The translations under genes were made by a program, and so were the position numbers. A model generated the notes under the pieces. The model was given only the letters and a program-made list of their open reading frames with translations. It did no database searches and was not told the origin of the DNA. From NCBI GenBank assembly GCA_030592655.1, contig JAUVIQ010000136.1:1-8701 (forward strand): a stretch of DNA of 8,701 nucleotides, read 5' to 3'. Below are positions 1 to 6,056 of the stretch, in pieces. The stretch is from Planctomycetales bacterium (GTDB taxonomy: Bacteria > Planctomycetota > Phycisphaerae > SM23-33). The first letter of the stretch is position 1. Each line of letters begins with the position of its first letter.

Positions 1-11
1 GATAGGTACTT

Positions 12-17
12 TAGAAT
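12..17 (+). promoter_or_regulatory. Possible -10 element for the amidase gene
   Basis: TAGAAT matches the sigma-70 -10 consensus at five of six positions and lies 21 bases before the amidase ATG. A -35 element would fall left of the window edge, so the promoter cannot be verified here. An AT-rich hexamer of this quality could occur by chance. Confidence 0.3.
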
Positions 18-25
18 AGTGCATC

Positions 26-33
26 GGAAGGAG
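26..33 (+). promoter_or_regulatory. Ribosome binding site of the amidase gene
   Basis: GGAAGGAG lies five bases before the ATG at 39 and is a strong Shine-Dalgarno match. It fixes the start of the amidase gene and shows that this organism uses Shine-Dalgarno initiation for at least some genes. Confidence 0.8.
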
Positions 34-38
34 CAAAG

Positions 39-755
39 ATGTCTGAAACAATTACGAAACTGTCCGGGGCGAGGCCTTCGGTTAATGTCCTTCGTATTCT
101 GGGTCTGTCGATTCTGGCCTTGGCCGTCACGGGCTGCAACACTCCGCCGAAGGTGGTCATCGCAGACCTGCCGAGAGATTCCGCCATTGAAACCTTCTCG
201 GCTCCAGTGAAGATCGTTCCGGTCAGGCCTGTCAAGCCGCCTGTCAAGCCGGACAAACCGGTCGTTGTCAATGTGCCGCGTGGATGGATTCCGCCGGTCA
301 ACGAACGCCCTTGGCGGTGGATCGTGCTCCACCACAGCGCCACCGACGGCGGATCGGCTGCGATCTTCGACAAGGCACACCGAAAACGGGGATGGGACGA
401 ACTGGGATACCATTTCGTCATAACAAACGGGCGCCACGGGCCGGATGGACAGGTGCAGATCGGAAGCCGATGGCCCAAACAAAAATGGGGCGCTCACTGC
501 GGAAAAACACCGAACAACGCCTACAATAACTACGGCATCGGTATTTGCCTGGTGGGACACTACTCAAGGAAACTGCCCTCGACCAGACAACTGGCAAGCC
601 TGAAAAAACTGCTGCGGTTCCTGACGAAGCGATACAAAATCGCCCCTTCCGACGTAATCGGGCACCGCGACGCACCCAACACAGCCACCAAATGCCCCGG
701 CGACGCAATGCACCGATACCTCAACAACACGCTACGACCGGAATTGGCTCGGTAG
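39..755 (+). CDS. Lipoprotein N-acetylmuramoyl-L-alanine amidase (Amidase_2/PGRP fold)
   Basis: The 238-residue product is predicted to be a zinc amidase that cuts the bond between N-acetylmuramic acid and L-alanine in peptidoglycan. Residues 15-33 form a hydrophobic export signal ending in a lipobox (V30-T31-G32-C33), so the mature protein probably starts as a lipidated Cys33. Residues 55-82 are a proline/lysine/valine linker. The catalytic domain spans about 92-232. It shows the family landmarks: IVLHHSAT with zinc ligand H98, GYHF with Y124, GHRD with H209, and TKCPGD with T217 and zinc ligand C219. The threonine two residues before the cysteine follows the PGRP pattern, whereas T7 lysozyme has lysine there. 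The ATG is supported by GGAAGGAG five bases upstream. The gene converges on an SH3/SPOR-type envelope protein, which fits a cell-wall role. The fold assignment is firm; whether it acts in recycling, division or lysis is not shown. Confidence 0.92.
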   Translation: MSETITKLSGARPSVNVLRILGLSILALAVTGCNTPPKVVIADLPRDSAIETFSAPVKIVPVRPVKPPVKPDKPVVVNVPRGWIPPVNERPWRWIVLHHSATDGGSAAIFDKAHRKRGWDELGYHFVITNGRHGPDGQVQIGSRWPKQKWGAHCGKTPNNAYNNYGIGICLVGHYSRKLPSTRQLASLKKLLRFLTKRYKIAPSDVIGHRDAPNTATKCPGDAMHRYLNNTLRPELAR

Positions 756-782
756 AAGATAGTACGTCTTTGTCCATAAAGA

Positions 783-845
783 ACATGCCTCGCTGAAGCG
801 AGCACGCCGGATTACGGTTGGTGTGCTCACTTCAGCGAGGCATGT
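783..845. terminator. Long inverted repeat between convergent genes, candidate two-way terminator
   Basis: Two 23-base arms (783-805 and 823-845) are complementary except at one position and are separated by 17 bases. Complementarity continues outward as an A-rich left flank (AAAG) against a T-rich right flank (CTTT) with one bulged base. The repeat sits 28 bases after the amidase stop and 27 bases from the stop of the facing gene, the usual place for a shared terminator. The single mismatch is C:A in plus-strand RNA but a G:U wobble in minus-strand RNA, so the minus transcript folds better. No clean U-run follows the stem. The length is unusual for a simple terminator, so a REP-like dispersed repeat is a real alternative. 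Confidence 0.6.
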
Positions 846-872
846 CTTTAATCTGTTGCAAAAGGTGCGAAC

Positions 873-2756
873 CTATTTTAATTCCTCCAGGTCGACTTCA
901 GTGTCGGATGGCTGCGTCGTCGGTTCGACAACGGGAAGACCCGTATCCGGCAAAGGATCCTCAGCAGCAGGTTTCGTCTCAGGTTCAGGTTCCGGCTCTG
1001 GTTCAGGTTCCGGTTTAGGTTCCGGCTCTGGTTTAGGTTCCGGTTTAGGTTCTGGTTCGGGTTCCGGCTTCGGTTCAGGTTCAGGTTTTGGTTTAGGCTT
1101 CGGTTCAGGTTCAGGCTCTGGTTTGGGTTCCGGTATTGGTAGAGGTTTGGGTTCTTCTCTTTCCGTTATCATCCAGGGCCCAATTGCGCTGTTTTGCTTG
1201 AAGCCGTAGCGCCCGCCCTGACTTTGATATTCCTTACCCAGTTTTTCAATCTGTACGACGTATTCGGCAAGGGCGGTTCGCGTTTTTGCCAATCTGAGGT
1301 TTTTGAAACCCCGCAGATCCTTGACCATATACACACCGATCTTCATTTTATGAATTGTCGAACTGATGCCCTTGGAATGGAGGAACCGCTTGATGTCCTC
1401 AGCCTCCTGCATCTTCTGTATGCCACCCTGAATAACCAGGTAACTGTAACCTTTCTTCCTGGCCGTCGGTTGGGTTGTCGGCTGGGTTGTTGGTTGGGTT
1501 GTCGGTTCAGGTTCAGGTGCCGGTATGATGATGTTTTCAGGTGTTGGTATGATGATCGGTTCTGGCTTGGGCTTCGGTTCCGGTTTGGGTTCAGGTTTAG
1601 GCTTCGGAGCAGGTTTGGGGTTGACTATGGGTTTTGGTAGAGGTTTTGGTTTTGGTGGTGCGGGTTTGATTACTACGATCCGCTCGGCCTCGATGATGTA
1701 CAGTCTCATCGCCCTGTCATATTTGGACGAACCGATTACGCCGACGGTGGCTCCGACATGTTTGTCGAGTTCCACTGTTCCGGTCGTGCATTGGACGTAC
1801 GCGGTGATCAAATGCGCATCGGCGTCTCTGATGATGTAACGTTTCGGTCCGGTCGCCCCACCGGTGAAAAGTTCACTGGCAGCGAGGACGCCCTCAGCCG
1901 CGTATTTTCCACTCGGTCTGATTGTCGGCGAGATTATCTTGATTCGCGCGCGTTCAGCGTCAAGTTTGGCTTGTCTGGCCTGTGAATCGCGGACGAGTTC
2001 GGCAACCTTTCGCATATCCTCTGCAAGTTCCAGTCGTCCCTGGATAAACGCGATTCGTGATTTGATGTGGGGCGCGAGCGGACTGTCGTCGGCAAGTTTG
2101 ATGGCCCGATACTTCGCTATAACCGATGAAAGGTTTCTCACCTCGCGTGGTTTGGCTAGTTCGTCCCGGAGCGCCTTGTCGGCGGCCTCGAACGCCGAGA
2201 GTTCACCTTTGACAACATCCGGCTGGGTCGTCGCAACTTCGTCCGGCTGGGTCGCGGGTATCGGAGTAATTTCGCTTCCGGGCGGAAGACGTTTGACGAA
2301 CTTGGCCGCGATCCACAACCTCGCCGCCGGCGGGGGGACGATGTGATGATACCCTTCCTGCTCGCCGACGATTGTTACCTTATCCCCGATATCAAGATTC
2401 GTCTGAACGACATCTATTCGGTGTCGCCAGAGATCCAGACTGCTTCCTGCGCGGACAAGCACATTATTATGGGTTACTGTTCCGACGCTTCCGGTAACGC
2501 GGACATATCTTTTTGAGATCAGGCTGTGGCATCCCTTCGGCGGGATGATTTCCAGCCAACCGACTCGCTTCCCGACGACGCGGACTCTGGCCGGTCGGGA
2601 CAGTTTGATACATTGGTAATTTCCGGGCTTGCTTCGGACATATATGTTCGTTCCGATCACTTCGCCGATAACCTGTTTTTCCGCAGGCCTGGTCGTCTGG
2701 GCCGATGCGCCCGCCGCCAATACCGATAACGTAAAGACCATTATTCTGGAAAGCAT
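873..2756 (-). CDS. Exported SH3 / OB-like / SPOR-like envelope protein with PEPKP linkers
   Basis: This 627-residue protein has no named function that I recognise. Residues 1-19 are a signal peptide ending Ala-Ser-Ala before Gln20. Two bacterial SH3-type repeats follow, at about 28-90 and 91-157 (each with an N-(I/V)-x-V-R-(S/A) strand and a later GW or GY motif). A charged, probably helical segment covers 184-275. A small beta-rich, OB-like domain (about 283-363) comes next, then a Pro/Lys/Glu linker (364-418) with three TTQP units (419-430). A SPOR-like domain lies at about 436-520 (YSYLVIQGG, helix with AEDIKRFL, then IGVYMVKDLRGF). A second PEPKP tract (535-592) and an acidic tail complete it. 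SH3b and SPOR domains commonly bind peptidoglycan, so a wall-associated periplasmic role beside the amidase is inferred. The ATG has AAGGAG six bases upstream. The SPOR call rests on pattern only. Confidence 0.85.
   Translation of the reverse strand: MLSRIMVFTLSVLAAGASAQTTRPAEKQVIGEVIGTNIYVRSKPGNYQCIKLSRPARVRVVGKRVGWLEIIPPKGCHSLISKRYVRVTGSVGTVTHNNVLVRAGSSLDLWRHRIDVVQTNLDIGDKVTIVGEQEGYHHIVPPPAARLWIAAKFVKRLPPGSEITPIPATQPDEVATTQPDVVKGELSAFEAADKALRDELAKPREVRNLSSVIAKYRAIKLADDSPLAPHIKSRIAFIQGRLELAEDMRKVAELVRDSQARQAKLDAERARIKIISPTIRPSGKYAAEGVLAASELFTGGATGPKRYIIRDADAHLITAYVQCTTGTVELDKHVGATVGVIGSSKYDRAMRLYIIEAERIVVIKPAPPKPKPLPKPIVNPKPAPKPKPEPKPEPKPKPEPIIIPTPENIIIPAPEPEPTTQPTTQPTTQPTARKKGYSYLVIQGGIQKMQEAEDIKRFLHSKGISSTIHKMKIGVYMVKDLRGFKNLRLAKTRTALAEYVVQIEKLGKEYQSQGGRYGFKQNSAIGPWMITEREEPKPLPIPEPKPEPEPEPKPKPKPEPEPKPEPEPEPKPEPKPEPEPKPEPEPEPEPEPETKPAAEDPLPDTGLPVVEPTTQPSDTEVDLEELK
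980..1154. repeat. Degenerate hexanucleotide repeat coding for (PEPK)n
   Basis: On the plus strand this tract is a run of imperfect six-base units of the GGTTCA / GGTTCC / GGTTTA type. On the minus coding strand it encodes alternating Pro-Glu and Pro-Lys dipeptides (residues 535-592 of the SH3/SPOR-like protein). Synonymous third-base variation (CCG, CCA and CCT prolines) shows it is maintained as protein and is not a fresh perfect microsatellite. Such tracts can gain or lose units by slippage or unequal recombination. It also produces a spurious Gly/Ser reading frame on the plus strand. Confidence 0.85.
1467..1502. repeat. Three 12-base units coding for TTQP
   Basis: On the minus strand three consecutive units encode Thr-Thr-Gln-Pro (residues 419-430). 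The same motif recurs singly near residues 176-179 and 613-616 of this protein. From memory, TTQP-type spacers are frequent in proteins of Phycisphaerae, which is one of my reasons for suggesting that group. The units differ at synonymous positions. Confidence 0.7.
1557..1667. repeat. Second degenerate Pro/Lys/Glu-coding repeat tract
   Basis: This stretch encodes residues 364-400 of the same protein, a linker of Lys-Pro and Glu-Pro dipeptides between the OB-like and SPOR-like domains. It uses the same kind of hexamer as the tract at 980-1154, so the two could recombine in frame and delete the SPOR-like domain. It is more lysine-rich and less regular than the C-terminal tract. Confidence 0.7.
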
Positions 2757-2762
2757 GATTTG

Positions 2763-2768
2763 CTCCTT
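2763..2768 (-). promoter_or_regulatory. Ribosome binding site of the SH3/SPOR-like gene
   Basis: Read on the minus strand, AAGGAG lies six bases before the ATG at 2756. This supports the chosen start, which also gives a well-formed signal peptide. I saw no convincing -35/-10 pair for this gene in the divergent region 2757-2896. Confidence 0.75.
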
Positions 2769-2857
2769 AATCTCGATTACAGTTAATTAAAACCGTAGCA
2801 CCCGCTGTAAGGGTTGTCATTAATTCCAGATAGCGCATAAATCAACTATGCGGCTTC

Positions 2858-2887
2858 TTGCCTACAGGCCGGTTAAACAGATATAGT
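2858..2887 (+). promoter_or_regulatory. Candidate promoter of the HIT-dGTPase-TPL operon
   Basis: TTGCCT (2858-2863) and TATAGT (2882-2887) are separated by 18 bases. The -10 matches consensus at five of six positions, and the -35 keeps the TTG core. Transcription would begin near 2894, only a few bases before the ATG at 2897. The message would then be almost leaderless at that start, or carry a leader of about 20 bases if the downstream TTG at 2915 is used. This is a prediction from motif and spacing only. Confidence 0.45.
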
Positions 2888-2896
2888 AACCATAAT

Positions 2897-3454
2897 ATGA
2901 CAGGAAATAAACGATTGAATGAACAATTCCACAACTCGGACCGAAAAACCAACCTCCACGCACCGTGGCGGATCGAATATATCAACATGCTCAACGATGG
3001 GGACGAAGGATGCTTCCTCTGCCGGGCACGCGATGAAACCGACCGCGACGAAGAAAATCTCCTGCTGTGGCGGACGAAAAACTGTGTCGTGGTAATGAAC
3101 CGTTTCCCGTATTCGGCTGGGCATCTGCTGATAGCGCCGTCTGGGCATATCGGCGATATGACCGACCTGGACGATCAGACCCTTCTGGAAATGATGCAAC
3201 TGGCGCGCGATACGCAGAAATTATTGGCCCATTCCATCCGGGCTGAAGGTTTCAATATCGGTATCAATGCCGGGCGGTGCGCCGGCGCGGGCCTTCCGGG
3301 ACACCTGCACATGCACGTCGTACCGCGATGGAACGGCGACACGAACTTCATTGCCGTCCTCGGCGACGTCCGCGTCGTATCACAATCACTGACGGAACTG
3401 CACAAACAATTGCGAGAAGCCTCGGACGAACTGAAACTACCCGGTGCCGGATGA
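2897..3454 (+). CDS. HIT-family nucleotide hydrolase or phosphorylase (Ap4A phosphorylase-like)
   Basis: From the ATG at 2897 the product has 185 residues. It carries the histidine triad GHLHMHVVPRW with H136, H138 and H140; the last histidine of the motif forms the covalent nucleotide intermediate in this family. Other landmarks are APWRIEYI (23-30), CFLC (39-42, possibly zinc-binding with a nearby His), NRFPYSAGHLLIAP (68-81), GFNIGINAG and NFIAVLGDVRVV. This order resembles the actinobacterial Ap4A phosphorylase type (Rv2613c) more than Hint or Fhit, so Ap4A or a related dinucleotide is the likely substrate. The start is uncertain: ATG 2897 has no Shine-Dalgarno, TTG 2915 has AGGA nine bases upstream, and TTG 2858 overlaps the putative -35. 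All lie before the conserved APWR block. Its stop overlaps the dGTPase start, giving tight coupling. Confidence 0.88.
   Translation: MTGNKRLNEQFHNSDRKTNLHAPWRIEYINMLNDGDEGCFLCRARDETDRDEENLLLWRTKNCVVVMNRFPYSAGHLLIAPSGHIGDMTDLDDQTLLEMMQLARDTQKLLAHSIRAEGFNIGINAGRCAGAGLPGHLHMHVVPRWNGDTNFIAVLGDVRVVSQSLTELHKQLREASDELKLPGAG
3451..3454 (+). promoter_or_regulatory. ATGA start-stop overlap coupling HIT and dGTPase genes
   Basis: The dGTPase start codon (ATG, 3451-3453) overlaps the HIT stop codon (TGA, 3452-3454). This arrangement usually means translational coupling, and no separate Shine-Dalgarno is evident for the second gene. Confidence 0.8.
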
Positions 3455-4590
3455 ACGACGAAAGACCCGAATCGCCGGCTCCTTATGCCCTTCGCGTCTC
3501 CGACAGCGGCGGACGGGTCCACGCTGAAGCCGAACACCCCTACCGCTCCTGCTACCAGCGCGACCGCGACCGGATCATCCACTGTTCAGCCTTCCGTCGG
3601 CTTGACTACAAGACGCAGGTTTTCGTCCCGCACGAGCAGGACCACTACCGCACTCGTCTGACGCATACGCTGGAGGTCGCCCAGGTGGCCCGGACGCTTG
3701 CGCGAGCGCTACGGGTCAATGAGGACGTAGCCGAAGCCGTCGCGCTGGCACACGACCTGGGACACTCGCCATTCGGACACGCCGGAGAAGAGGCGCTCAA
3801 CGAACTGATGGCTGACGCCGGCGGGTTCGAACACAATCGCCAAAGCCTCCGCGTCGTCGATTATCTCGAACACCCGTATCCCGATTTTCGCGGGCTGAAC
3901 CTTACAAACGCAGTCCGCCTGTGCCTTGCCAGGCACGAGACGCGCTACGATGCACCGCAAGTCGAAGAGTTCGCCGACATTCCGTCCGCCCCACTGGAAG
4001 GGCAACTGGTCGATCTCGCCGACGAGATTGCCTATACATCCGCTGACCTTTCCGATGCACTGGCAGCGGGCTGGATAATCGTCGAACAATTGGCTGACCT
4101 CGAACTGTGGCGTCAGGTCTGGGCGCAGTCCGAGCGGGCGATGCCCGAAGCACGCGATATTCACAAACGTATCAGCGCCTGCCGGGGCGTGATGAGCATC
4201 CTTACCGACGACGCCCTGACCGAGACGTCCCGGCGGATTGAGCGGCTCAAGCCCGTCGGTTCCGGCGCTATTCAGCAAAACCCGCAACGGTGTGCCGCCT
4301 TCAGCGACAAGATGACGAAGATGCTCGAAAAATTGCAGGAATTTCTCATGGAGAATGTCTATCTTCATACCGAGTCCCGGCAGCGTCATGCCGACGCCAG
4401 GTCGGTTATAACCGAACTTTTCCGGGCATATCAGGCCAATCCTGCCCTGATGCCGGAGCGATACGCCGGAAGGATTGGCAACGACGGGCTTCATCGTGTT
4501 ATTTGCGACTACATCGCCGGTATGACCGACCGGTTCTGCCTGAATGAATATCAAAAAAGGCGAACGCAGGAGATTTCTCACGGAAATTGA
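3451..4590 (+). CDS. dgt: dGTPase-like HD-domain dNTP triphosphohydrolase
   Basis: The 379-residue product belongs to the dGTPase family, which hydrolyses dNTPs to deoxynucleosides and triphosphate. The HD-domain metal residues are visible: H72 in RLTHTLEV, H101-D102 in AHDLGHSPFGHAGE, and D191 in VDLADEIAY. Other family blocks are SCYQRDRDRIIH..SAFRRLDYKTQVF (about 33-58), FEHNRQSLRVV (126-136) and FRGLNLT (146-152). The length is typical of the shorter, roughly 380-residue bacterial subfamily and not the about 500-residue E. coli Dgt. The frame is open further upstream inside the HIT gene, but the family's N-terminal pattern and the ATGA overlap with the HIT stop support the ATG at 3451. 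No good Shine-Dalgarno is seen, so translation probably depends on re-initiation after the HIT gene. The preferred dNTP cannot be told from sequence. Confidence 0.93.
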   Translation: MNDERPESPAPYALRVSDSGGRVHAEAEHPYRSCYQRDRDRIIHCSAFRRLDYKTQVFVPHEQDHYRTRLTHTLEVAQVARTLARALRVNEDVAEAVALAHDLGHSPFGHAGEEALNELMADAGGFEHNRQSLRVVDYLEHPYPDFRGLNLTNAVRLCLARHETRYDAPQVEEFADIPSAPLEGQLVDLADEIAYTSADLSDALAAGWIIVEQLADLELWRQVWAQSERAMPEARDIHKRISACRGVMSILTDDALTETSRRIERLKPVGSGAIQQNPQRCAAFSDKMTKMLEKLQEFLMENVYLHTESRQRHADARSVITELFRAYQANPALMPERYAGRIGNDGLHRVICDYIAGMTDRFCLNEYQKRRTQEISHGN

Positions 4591-4591
4591 C

Positions 4592-5983
4592 ATGGCAAAA
4601 GAACAGAAAAGAAAATCGTGGGCTGAACCGTTCAGGATCAAGATGGTCGAACTGCTCAAAATGACCAGTTACGAAGACCGTCAAAAGGCGATCGAGGAGG
4701 CAGGGTACAACACGTTCCTCCTGCGGGCCGACGATGTATATATCGACCTGTTGACCGATTCGGGCACCTCGGCAATGTCCGACCGCCAGTGGGCTGGGAT
4801 GATGATGGGCGACGAAGCCTACGCCGGTTCGCGAAACTTCTATCACCTCCGCGACACGATAGAGCAATACTACAGTTACAAGTACACCGTCCCGACCCAC
4901 CAGGGAAGAGGCGCTGAACACATCCTCTCGCAGATAATGATAAACCCCGGCGATTACGTCCCCGGAAACATGTATTTCACCACGACCCGCCTTCACCAGG
5001 AGATGGCCGGCGGGACGTTCGTCGATGTTATTATCGACCAGGCCCACGATCCGAACGACCTGTACCCGTTCAAAGGGAACGTGGACTTTGAAAAACTCGA
5101 CAAACTCGTCAGCCGGGTCGGAGCCGATAAGATTCCTTACATCTGTATCGCCACGTGCGTCAACATGGCCGGCGGTCAACCGATCTCGCTGGCGAACCTC
5201 AGGCAACTCCGCCAGTGGTGCGACGAGCACAAAATCCCGATTGTTCACGATATGACCCGCGTGGCTGAAAATGCGTACTTTATCCAGCAGCGCGAAGAAG
5301 GATGCAGCGACAAATCAGTCGCGCAAATCGTCCATGAAATCTGCTCGCTGACCGACATTGCAACGATGTCAGCCAAGAAGGACCCAATGGTCAATATCGG
5401 CGGTTTCCTGGCGATGAACGACGCGGATCTGTACCAGAAGGCGTGCAATATGGTGGTGATTTACGAAGGTCTGCACACCTACGGCGGAATGGCGGGCAGG
5501 GACATGGAAGCGTTGGCTATCGGCATCACCGAATCAGTTCACGACGATCATATCCGCGCCCGCGTCGGGCAGGTCGAATACCTCGGCGATAAACTCGCCG
5601 AAGCGGGCGTTCCCATCGTCAAACCTATCGGCGGACACGCGGTATTTCTCGACGCCAAACGGTTCTTACCGCACATACCACAGGAGCAGTTCCCCGCCCA
5701 GGCATTGACGGCGGCGGTCTATGTCCAGTCGGGCGTCCGCTCGATGGAGCGCGGAGCAGTATCGGCAGGGCGAGACAAAAATACCGGCGAGAACTATATG
5801 CCGAAACTCGAACTTGTCCGCCTGACGCTGCCGCGACGCGTTTATACCCAGGCGCACATGGACGTAACGGCTGAAGGCGTGATAGACGTTTTGGAAAAAG
5901 CCGAGCAGGTCAAAGGTCTGCGAATTACCTACGAACCGGAGGTCCTGCGATTCTTCCAGGCACGCTTCGAACCGATAGAGTAA
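4592..5983 (+). CDS. tpl: Tyrosine phenol-lyase (beta-tyrosinase)
   Basis: The 463-residue PLP enzyme is predicted to split L-tyrosine into phenol, pyruvate and ammonia. It follows the recalled Citrobacter freundii enzyme nearly collinearly, with a six-residue offset. Key positions match: Y77 (Y71), R106 in THQGRGAE (R100), T130 in MYFTTTR (T124), N191, D220 and R223 in HDMTRVAENAYF, PLP lysine K263 in SAKKD (K257), Y297 in TYGG (Y291), R387 in RSMERG (R381) and F454-F455 in LRFF (F448-F449). Tryptophanases instead have Ile at the R387 position and His in place of the first Phe. The start follows the dGTPase stop by one base, with only a weak GGA upstream; the alternative ATG at 4544 would overlap the dGTPase by 47 bases. 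No tyrosine permease or aromatic regulator is visible nearby. Substrate is inferred from residues and not tested. Confidence 0.88.
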   Translation: MAKEQKRKSWAEPFRIKMVELLKMTSYEDRQKAIEEAGYNTFLLRADDVYIDLLTDSGTSAMSDRQWAGMMMGDEAYAGSRNFYHLRDTIEQYYSYKYTVPTHQGRGAEHILSQIMINPGDYVPGNMYFTTTRLHQEMAGGTFVDVIIDQAHDPNDLYPFKGNVDFEKLDKLVSRVGADKIPYICIATCVNMAGGQPISLANLRQLRQWCDEHKIPIVHDMTRVAENAYFIQQREEGCSDKSVAQIVHEICSLTDIATMSAKKDPMVNIGGFLAMNDADLYQKACNMVVIYEGLHTYGGMAGRDMEALAIGITESVHDDHIRARVGQVEYLGDKLAEAGVPIVKPIGGHAVFLDAKRFLPHIPQEQFPAQALTAAVYVQSGVRSMERGAVSAGRDKNTGENYMPKLELVRLTLPRRVYTQAHMDVTAEGVIDVLEKAEQVKGLRITYEPEVLRFFQARFEPIE

Positions 5984-5995
5984 CGCAAGCGATAT

Positions 5996-6027
5996 AAAAA
6001 ACGCGGCGGATCCCCTGACCCGCCGCG
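5996..6027 (-). terminator. Intrinsic terminator of the membrane-protein gene
   Basis: On the minus strand an eight-base, all G:C stem (CGCGGCGG and its complement, arms 6020-6027 and 6002-6009) with a ten-base loop is followed directly by six T residues (complement of 5996-6001). It starts 29 bases after the stop of the membrane-protein gene. On the plus strand the same hairpin lies 18 bases after the tyrosine phenol-lyase stop but has no U-run behind it, so it would be at best a weak terminator in that direction. Confidence 0.85.
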
Positions 6028-6056
6028 CAATACTGCTCGGAAAAACCTTCTATTAT

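Noticed and set aside
980..1154. CRISPR-like or satellite array
   Set aside because: Units are six bases, degenerate and contiguous with no spacers, and they are read through in frame by a protein gene.
823..1209. Plus-strand open frame rich in Gly and Ser
   Set aside because: It is the antisense reading of the PEPK-coding repeat tract. The minus-strand frame has a signal peptide, a Shine-Dalgarno and recognisable domains, while this one has only repeat-derived composition.
3277..3450. N-terminal extension of the dGTPase inside the HIT gene
   Set aside because: The frame is open by chance. The extension is Arg-rich and unlike the family, and the ATG at 3451 overlaps the HIT stop and gives a normal family length.
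3451..4590. dGTPase as part of an anti-phage defence system
   Set aside because: Stand-alone dGTPases are common housekeeping genes. The neighbours are not defence genes, and no mobile element or other defence signature is present.
3709..4659. Long minus-strand frame opposite the dGTPase
   Set aside because: It is a shadow of a clearly conserved plus-strand enzyme, with no recognisable motifs of its own.
4499..5248. Minus-strand frame opposite the tyrosine phenol-lyase
   Set aside because: It is antisense to a strongly conserved enzyme and has no domain pattern.
4592..5983. Tryptophanase (tnaA) as the identity of the PLP lyase
   Set aside because: The tryptophanase-specific residues are absent: Arg387 replaces the usual Ile, and Phe454 replaces the usual His. 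The N-terminal blocks also follow tyrosine phenol-lyase.
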